This document shows, piece after piece, positions 59,507 through 64,000 of a stretch of DNA of 64,000 nt. The notes under the pieces are model-generated. The model ran no database searches, was not told the origin of the DNA, and worked only from the letters and a program-made list of their open reading frames with translations. The first letter of the stretch is position 1, and each line of letters opens with the position of its first letter. The position numbers and the translations under genes were made by a program. The DNA is from Allobosea sp. LC85. Lineage in GTDB: Bacteria > Pseudomonadota > Alphaproteobacteria > Rhizobiales > Beijerinckiaceae. The DNA lies in assembly GCF_000735605.1 (NCBI RefSeq), contig NZ_JPKG01000053.1, positions 1 to 64,000 of the forward strand. The letters run 5' to 3'.

Positions 59507-60538
59507 ATGGCTAACGACGATCCGGTTTTCCTGCGGAGCCTTTCAGGCGAGGTGATGGCGACGCCGCCAATCTGGCTGATGCGCCAGGCCGGACGCTATC
59601 TGCCGGAATACCGCGAGGTCCGTGCCAAGGCGGGTGGCTTTCTCGAGCTCTGCTACAATCCGGCCTTCGCCACCGAAGTGACCCTTCAGCCAATCCGCCG
59701 TTTCGGTTTCGACGCAGCGATCCTGTTCTGCGACATCCTCGTCGTGCCGCATGCGCTCGGCCAGAAGCTCTGGTTCGTCCAGGGAGAAGGCCCACGGCTG
59801 GAGCCAGTGGGTGATGCAAAGAGGCTTGGCGAGATCCATGAGGAGATCGACCAGGACGTGCTGGCGCCGGTCTACGAAACGGTTGGCAAGGTCAAGGCTG
59901 CCCTGCCCGGCAAGACGGGCTTCATCGGCTTCTGCGGGGCGCCTTGGACCGTAGCGACCTATATGGTGGCCGGGCGGGGCACGCCGGATCAGGGTCCGGC
60001 CAAGGAACTCTTCACCCGTGATCCGGAACTGTTCGCCCGGCTGATCGACCGGATCGTGACGGCGTCCATCGCTCATCTCAACGCTCAGATCGAGGGCGGT
60101 GTTGACGCGGTGCAGATTTTCGACAGCTGGGCGGGCTCGCTTGGCGAGGCCGATTTCGAGCGCTGGTGCATTGCGCCGACCAGGCGGATCGTCGATGGGG
60201 TGCGGGCGCGCCATCCCAAGGCAAAGATCATCGGCTTTCCCCGGGGCGCCGGCCGTTTGATCCCGAGCTATGTCAAAGCGACCGGCGTAGATGCCGTCGG
60301 GCTCGAGACGGATATCGATCGCGAGTTTGCGCGGACTCAGATCCAGTCGCTTGCGCCGATTCAGGGTCACCTTGACCCGCTACTTCTCCGGGCAGGTGGT
60401 GCCGAACTGGAGCGGGAGGTCGAGGAGATCCGGACGTCCTTCGGCGGGGGTCCGTTCGTCTTCAATCTCGGGCATGGCATCCTGCCGGATACGCCGATCG
60501 CTCATGTCGAGCGCTTGGTTGCGGCCGTCAGGTCATGA
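59507..60538 (+). CDS. hemE: Uroporphyrinogen decarboxylase
   Basis: HemE decarboxylates uroporphyrinogen III to coproporphyrinogen III in heme synthesis. ATG 59507 lies 7 bases after GGAG and gives 343 residues; GTG 59501 would add two. WLMRQAGRYLPEYRE is the N-terminal signature, with ILFCDILVVPHALGQ and GFCGAPWTVATYM further on. hemE is the gene next to the origin in Caulobacter and many relatives. Confidence 0.96.
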   Translation: MANDDPVFLRSLSGEVMATPPIWLMRQAGRYLPEYREVRAKAGGFLELCYNPAFATEVTLQPIRRFGFDAAILFCDILVVPHALGQKLWFVQGEGPRLEPVGDAKRLGEIHEEIDQDVLAPVYETVGKVKAALPGKTGFIGFCGAPWTVATYMVAGRGTPDQGPAKELFTRDPELFARLIDRIVTASIAHLNAQIEGGVDAVQIFDSWAGSLGEADFERWCIAPTRRIVDGVRARHPKAKIIGFPRGAGRLIPSYVKATGVDAVGLETDIDREFARTQIQSLAPIQGHLDPLLLRAGGAELEREVEEIRTSFGGGPFVFNLGHGILPDTPIAHVERLVAAVRS

Positions 60539-60551
60539 TGAGGATGCGCTG

Positions 60552-60977
60552 ATGCTGATCGAGTGGATCAAGGCTTTTCACGTGGTGGCGGTCATCTCCT
60601 GGATGGCCGGCATGCTCTATTTGCCGCGGCTGATGGTTTATCACGCAGAGGCGCAGACCGGCTCGGTGCAGTCCGAGACCTTCAAGATCATGGAGCGCCG
60701 GCTGCTCAAGGGCATCATCAACCCGGCGATGATCCTGACCTGGGTTCTGGGCCTGTACCTTGCCTGGGCGATCTACGGTTTCAAGGGTGGCTGGCTGCAC
60801 GGCAAGATCCTGCTCGTGGTCATCCTCTCCGGCATCCATGGCATCCTGGTCGGACGGGTCAGGGCCTTCGCCGAAGATCGCAACGACAAGTCGGCGCGCT
60901 ACTACCGGATCATCAACGAAGTGCCGGCGCTGCTGATGGTCGGTATCGTGATCCTGGTCATCGTCAAGCCGTTCTAA
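60552..60977 (+). CDS. hemJ: Protoporphyrinogen oxidase HemJ
   Basis: HemJ oxidises protoporphyrinogen IX in bacteria lacking HemG or HemY. ATG 60552 gives 141 residues with about four membrane helices: WIKAFHVVAVISWMAGMLYLP near the start contains the conserved His (shortened: KAFHVVAVISWMAGM). LLKGIINPAMILTW and KILLVVILSGIHG follow. It lies 13 bases after hemE, so the two form an operon. Confidence 0.93.
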   Translation: MLIEWIKAFHVVAVISWMAGMLYLPRLMVYHAEAQTGSVQSETFKIMERRLLKGIINPAMILTWVLGLYLAWAIYGFKGGWLHGKILLVVILSGIHGILVGRVRAFAEDRNDKSARYYRIINEVPALLMVGIVILVIVKPF

Positions 60978-60988
60978 ACGACGCCGAC

Positions 60989-61016
60989 GTTTCCGGCTTG
61001 AGAGTCCACCGGAAAC
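60989..61016 (+). other. Stem-loop after hemJ, in the rho leader region
   Basis: GTTTCCGG and CCGGAAAC (8 bp) are separated by 12 bases, 11 bases past the hemJ stop; no T-run. The region 60978-61200 otherwise shows no gene. rho leaders are autoregulated in other bacteria, but no specific element is recognised here. Confidence 0.35.
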
Positions 61017-61200
61017 CGGCTATCAAGCGCTACGCGACTTTTTGCGTCCTCCCTGTTGTCGATGGTTCGTGAGCTGGCTGCTGGTGCAGACGCTCATGGT
61101 GCGCATCCCCTGCGCACTGGTCCTCCCAGGCCCTGTCGAGCCCTCCACTGAGTCCCTGACCTCCGCCATTCGCGTGGGGGCATTACGATCCGGGTGCCCC

Positions 61201-62466
61201 ATGCGGGAAATCAAGCTTCACGAACTCAAGGTCAAATCGCCGACCGAGCTTCTTACCTTCGCCGAAGGCATGGAGGTCGAGAACGCCAGCACGATGCGCA
61301 AGCAGGAGCTGATGTTCGCGATCCTGAAGCAGTTGGCCGCCAAGGAAACCGAGATTCTCGGCGAGGGCGTGGTCGAGGTGCTGCAGGACGGTTTCGGCTT
61401 CCTGCGCTCCTCCGACTCGAACTATTTGCCGGGCCCCGACGACATCTACGTTTCGCCTTCGCAGATCCGCAAGTTCGGCCTGCGCACGGGTGATACGGTC
61501 GAAGGGCCGATCCGTGGACCCAAGGATGGCGAGCGCTATTTTGCGCTGCTCAAGGTCAACACGATCAATTTCGAGGACCCGGAGAAGATCCGGCACAAGA
61601 TCCATTTCGACAACCTGACGCCGCTTTATCCGGACGAGCGTCTGCGGCTGGAAGTCCAGGATCCGACCAAGAAGGATTTCTCGCCCCGCGTGATCGACAT
61701 CGTCGCTCCGGTCGGCAAGGGTCAGCGCGCCCTGATCGTGGCGCCGCCGCGTACCGGCAAGACGGTACTGCTGCAGAACATCGCGCAGTCGATCACCAAC
61801 AATCATCCCGAGTGCTATCTGATCGTGCTGCTGATCGACGAGCGGCCCGAGGAAGTCACCGACATGCAGCGTTCGGTCAAGGGTGAGGTCGTGTCCTCGA
61901 CCTTCGACGAGCCGGCAACGCGCCACGTCCAGGTTGCGGAGATGGTCATCGAGAAGGCCAAGCGCCTGGTGGAGCATGGCCGTGACGTCGTGATCCTGCT
62001 CGATTCGATCACGCGCCTGGGCCGTGCCTACAACACCGTCGTTCCCTCTTCCGGCAAGGTGCTGACCGGTGGTGTCGATGCCAACGCCCTGCAGCGGCCG
62101 AAGCGCTTCTTCGGCGCGGCGCGCAATATCGAGGAAGGCGGCTCGCTGACCATCGTTGCGACCGCGCTGATCGATACCGGCAGCCGCATGGACGAGGTCA
62201 TCTTCGAAGAGTTCAAGGGCACCGGTAACTCGGAAATCGTGCTCGACCGGAAGGTGGCCGACAAGCGCATCTTCCCGGCGATCGACATCCTCAAGTCGGG
62301 CACCCGCAAGGAAGAGCTGATCACACCGAAGGACGTGCTGCAGAAGACCTATGTGCTGCGCCGCATCCTGAATCCGATGGGACCGCAGGACGCGATCGAG
62401 TTCCTGATCGACAAGCTGCGGCAGACCAAGCAGAACTCCGAGTTCTTCGATTCGATGAACACCTGA
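61201..62466 (+). CDS. rho: Transcription termination factor Rho
   Basis: Rho is the RNA-dependent hexameric helicase for factor-dependent termination. ATG 61201 gives 421 residues starting MREIKLHELKVKSPTELL; the ORF is open further upstream but that part has no homology features. An RNA-binding cold-shock-like domain (about 50-120; GFGFLRSSDSNYLPGPDDIY in part) precedes the ATPase: Walker A GKGQRALIVAPPRTGKT, Walker B VVILLDSITRL, Q-loop and R-loop GGSLTIVATAL. Length is normal. Confidence 0.97.
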   Translation: MREIKLHELKVKSPTELLTFAEGMEVENASTMRKQELMFAILKQLAAKETEILGEGVVEVLQDGFGFLRSSDSNYLPGPDDIYVSPSQIRKFGLRTGDTVEGPIRGPKDGERYFALLKVNTINFEDPEKIRHKIHFDNLTPLYPDERLRLEVQDPTKKDFSPRVIDIVAPVGKGQRALIVAPPRTGKTVLLQNIAQSITNNHPECYLIVLLIDERPEEVTDMQRSVKGEVVSSTFDEPATRHVQVAEMVIEKAKRLVEHGRDVVILLDSITRLGRAYNTVVPSSGKVLTGGVDANALQRPKRFFGAARNIEEGGSLTIVATALIDTGSRMDEVIFEEFKGTGNSEIVLDRKVADKRIFPAIDILKSGTRKEELITPKDVLQKTYVLRRILNPMGPQDAIEFLIDKLRQTKQNSEFFDSMNT

Positions 62467-62527
62467 TCAGATCGGGAATCGCCGCGCCGGTACGAGCTGG
62501 TGGCGTCGGAGCCCAATGAGCTAAGCG

Positions 62528-62561
62528 AGGCGGGTCGGCAGTGATGCCGAACCCGCCTTTC
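62528..62561 (+). terminator. Rho-independent terminator between rho and the DUF255 gene
   Basis: AGGCGGGT-CGGCA pairs with TGCCG-A-ACCCGCCT (one bulge) around GTGA, followed by TTCTT. It lies between two convergent genes. The T-rich tail on the plus strand favours rho as its gene. Confidence 0.7.
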
Positions 62562-62578
62562 TTGCTTGGGCCGCAGGG

Positions 62579-64000
62579 TCACCGCCCCGCAGCAACGGCA
62601 TCCTGCAATTGATTCGGATCCGTGACGGGGGGCAGGCAACGCCCGGCGAAGCAGATAAAGGCGGTGCCGCTGCCTGCAAAACGCGCCATGGAAGCGGCGG
62701 GGTGATCCGCTGGCAGAGCGCTGGCATCCGGGCAGTCGACGATCATCGTTGTCGTAAAGGGCAATGCCAGCGCGGCCTGGCGAAGGCGCGCGCGTTCTGG
62801 TCCGGCCAGGACGATCTCGACGCCATGCCGTGCCAGATCAAAGGCGTTGAGCACGGAGCCATGGGCCATGGGCGCGCGCTCGGCAGCGGCCAATGCTGCC
62901 ATGAGAAACTGCTCGGCATGGGTTCTGTCGGCCGGCGCTCCTGTCTTGGCCGCCAGGCGCAGCAGGTTCCCTGCATGCACGCCATTGGCGTTCGGGACTG
63001 CGTCATCATGAGTCGGCCTCGGTACGACCGGCAGGGCGGCGCTATCACGCCGGGTCATACCAAGTAGACCCGTATCGGCGTGGCGGTAATACCGCGAGAG
63101 ATGGGTCGACCAGCGCAGGGCGTCGTCGAGGAAATGCTGTTCCGATGTGGCGTCGTGCAATGCCAGGGCCGCATCGATCATCGCCGCGTGATCGAGCGCA
63201 AAGCCCGGGGCGATCAGCCGGCCTGCGCGATAGGAGTGAGCAAGACCATCGCCATCCTTCATTGATTCGGTGACGAAATGGTAGGCTCGTCGGGCAAGGA
63301 CCAGCCAGGCGGGTTCGTCGAGCAGGCCGGAGGCACGCACGAGCGCCGCGATCATCAGCCCATTCCAGTCGGCCAGGATCTTGTCGTCGCGGGCCGGAGG
63401 AACGCGGCGAGCACGCAAGGCCAGGAGATCCCGCCGAATGCGGGCGAGTTGCTGCTCGGATGCCGGATCGGGATCGGGCGTGTCGAGCCGGTTGAGGATC
63501 GTGACCTCTTCCCAGTTGCCATGGGCAGTGACGTCATAATGACGGGCAAAGAGTTCCGCGTCCGCTGGTGTGAGATGGCTGGCCAGCTCCTGGGCCGTCC
63601 AGACATAGAACTTGCCTTCGACCCCTTCGGAATCGGCATCGAGGCTGGAAGCGAAAGCGTCCTCCTGCAGCAGCATGTCCCGCTCAAGCCAGGCGACGAT
63701 GCCCTGGGCCGCACTGTGCGCCAGCGGATCGCCGCTGCGCTTCGCTTCAAGCGCATAGAGCTCGAGCAGCTGGGCATTGTCATAAAGCATCTTCTCGAAA
63801 TGCGGCACGAGCCAGCGCTCGTCGACCGCGTATCGGGCAAAGCCGCCGCCGAGATGATCGTGAATGCCGCCACGCGCCATGCGTTCCAGGGTGCGGCTCG
63901 CCGGCAGGAGTGTGGTCGCGTTCCGCGTGCGGCTGCCTTGACGCCAGAGCAGCTCGGTCAGGCCGGGGTTGGGGAACTTTGGTGCGCCGCGCAGCCCGCC
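62579..64000 (-). CDS. DUF255 thioredoxin-domain protein (YyaL type), C-terminal part
   Basis: The frame is open to the window edge, giving at least 473 residues; the N-terminal DUF255 thioredoxin-like domain is missing because of the cut. What is seen is the (alpha/alpha)6-barrel-like part with GAPKFPNPGL, GGIHDHLGGGFARYAVDERW (shortened), LVPHFEKMLYDNAQL, FASSLDADSEGVEGKFYVW and DDKILADWNGLMI, all diagnostic of YyaL/SSP411-like proteins. The biochemical role is unknown. In many rhizobia mnmE follows rho; here this gene takes that place. Confidence 0.88.
   Translation of the reverse strand, partial: GGLRGAPKFPNPGLTELLWRQGSRTRNATTLLPASRTLERMARGGIHDHLGGGFARYAVDERWLVPHFEKMLYDNAQLLELYALEAKRSGDPLAHSAAQGIVAWLERDMLLQEDAFASSLDADSEGVEGKFYVWTAQELASHLTPADAELFARHYDVTAHGNWEEVTILNRLDTPDPDPASEQQLARIRRDLLALRARRVPPARDDKILADWNGLMIAALVRASGLLDEPAWLVLARRAYHFVTESMKDGDGLAHSYRAGRLIAPGFALDHAAMIDAALALHDATSEQHFLDDALRWSTHLSRYYRHADTGLLGMTRRDSAALPVVPRPTHDDAVPNANGVHAGNLLRLAAKTGAPADRTHAEQFLMAALAAAERAPMAHGSVLNAFDLARHGVEIVLAGPERARLRQAALALPFTTTMIVDCPDASALPADHPAASMARFAGSGTAFICFAGRCLPPVTDPNQLQDAVAAGR

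Noticed and set aside
1..64000. CRISPR arrays, tRNA or rRNA genes, prophage or conjugative modules
   Set aside because: No regularly spaced repeats, no T-loop-like tRNA signatures and no phage or mating genes were seen.

Overview
This is a GC-rich alphaproteobacterial chromosome segment. Gene content and order point to the Hyphomicrobiales (Rhizobiales), probably near Bosea, Methylobacterium or Bradyrhizobium. The order is assigned from synteny (his operon with an embedded DUF2628 gene; lnt-XRE-metK; rimP-nusA-ylxR-infB-rbfA-truB; maf/aroE/coaE/dnaQ beside hemE/hemJ/rho). The genus is a guess, because no rRNA gene is present. No tRNA, CRISPR array or complete mobile element was seen.

Layout. 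1-60: start of an IS630-type transposase that runs off the left edge. 96-5240: mmcB, then a small surface-polysaccharide block (WecA/MraY-like sugar-phosphate transferase, NAD-dependent epimerase, long CapD/WbpM-type dehydratase) and a TetR regulator. 5468-10751: cobQ, a PLP aminotransferase, a TPR-like protein of unknown role, ridA and yqaA. 10761-16802: coaA and the histidine operon hisB-DUF2628-hisH-hisA and hisF-hisE. The his block is interrupted by a Tat-exported carbonic anhydrase and a decayed solute-binding-protein gene. 17051-32879: proteostasis, envelope and RNA genes in tight operons (hslVU-murJ-trpS, usp, nfu, tsaB-rimI-plsC-miaB, phoH-ybeY-corC-lnt, XRE, metK), then trmB and DUF2336. 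35052-48811: the rimP-nusA-ylxR-infB-rbfA-truB / rpsO-pnp translation superoperon. It is split between truB and rpsO by a five-gene accessory block (AraC, SDR, Atu4866-type, NAD(P)-binding protein, HxlR). 48946-59048: PPOX, sugar/adenosine kinase, XRE-Smr-mltA-Tim44, secB, terC, then dnaQ-coaE-aroE-maf-DUF299 read leftward. 59507-62466: hemE, hemJ and rho read rightward. 62579-64000: a DUF255 (YyaL) protein cut by the window end.

The most important non-coding stretch is the 458 bp divergent gap at 59049-59506 between the DUF299 gene and hemE. It has a 15/16 match to parS, TTGTCCACA-type DnaA boxes, an AT-rich stretch and six GANTC (CcrM) sites within 189 bp. Its position matches the Caulobacter origin next to hemE, so I call it the probable chromosome origin.

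Other points of interest are a family of REP-like palindromes at gene ends, including a perfect 31 bp-arm palindrome. An orphan intrinsic terminator lies just upstream of rimP and may be an attenuator. An SDR enzyme has its catalytic Tyr replaced by Asp. Several operator-like palindromes lie in front of regulator genes. I did not find a clear new multi-gene system: most of the window is core genome, and the accessory block at 42.5-45.9 kb and the TPR protein at 8.4-9.8 kb are the least explained parts.
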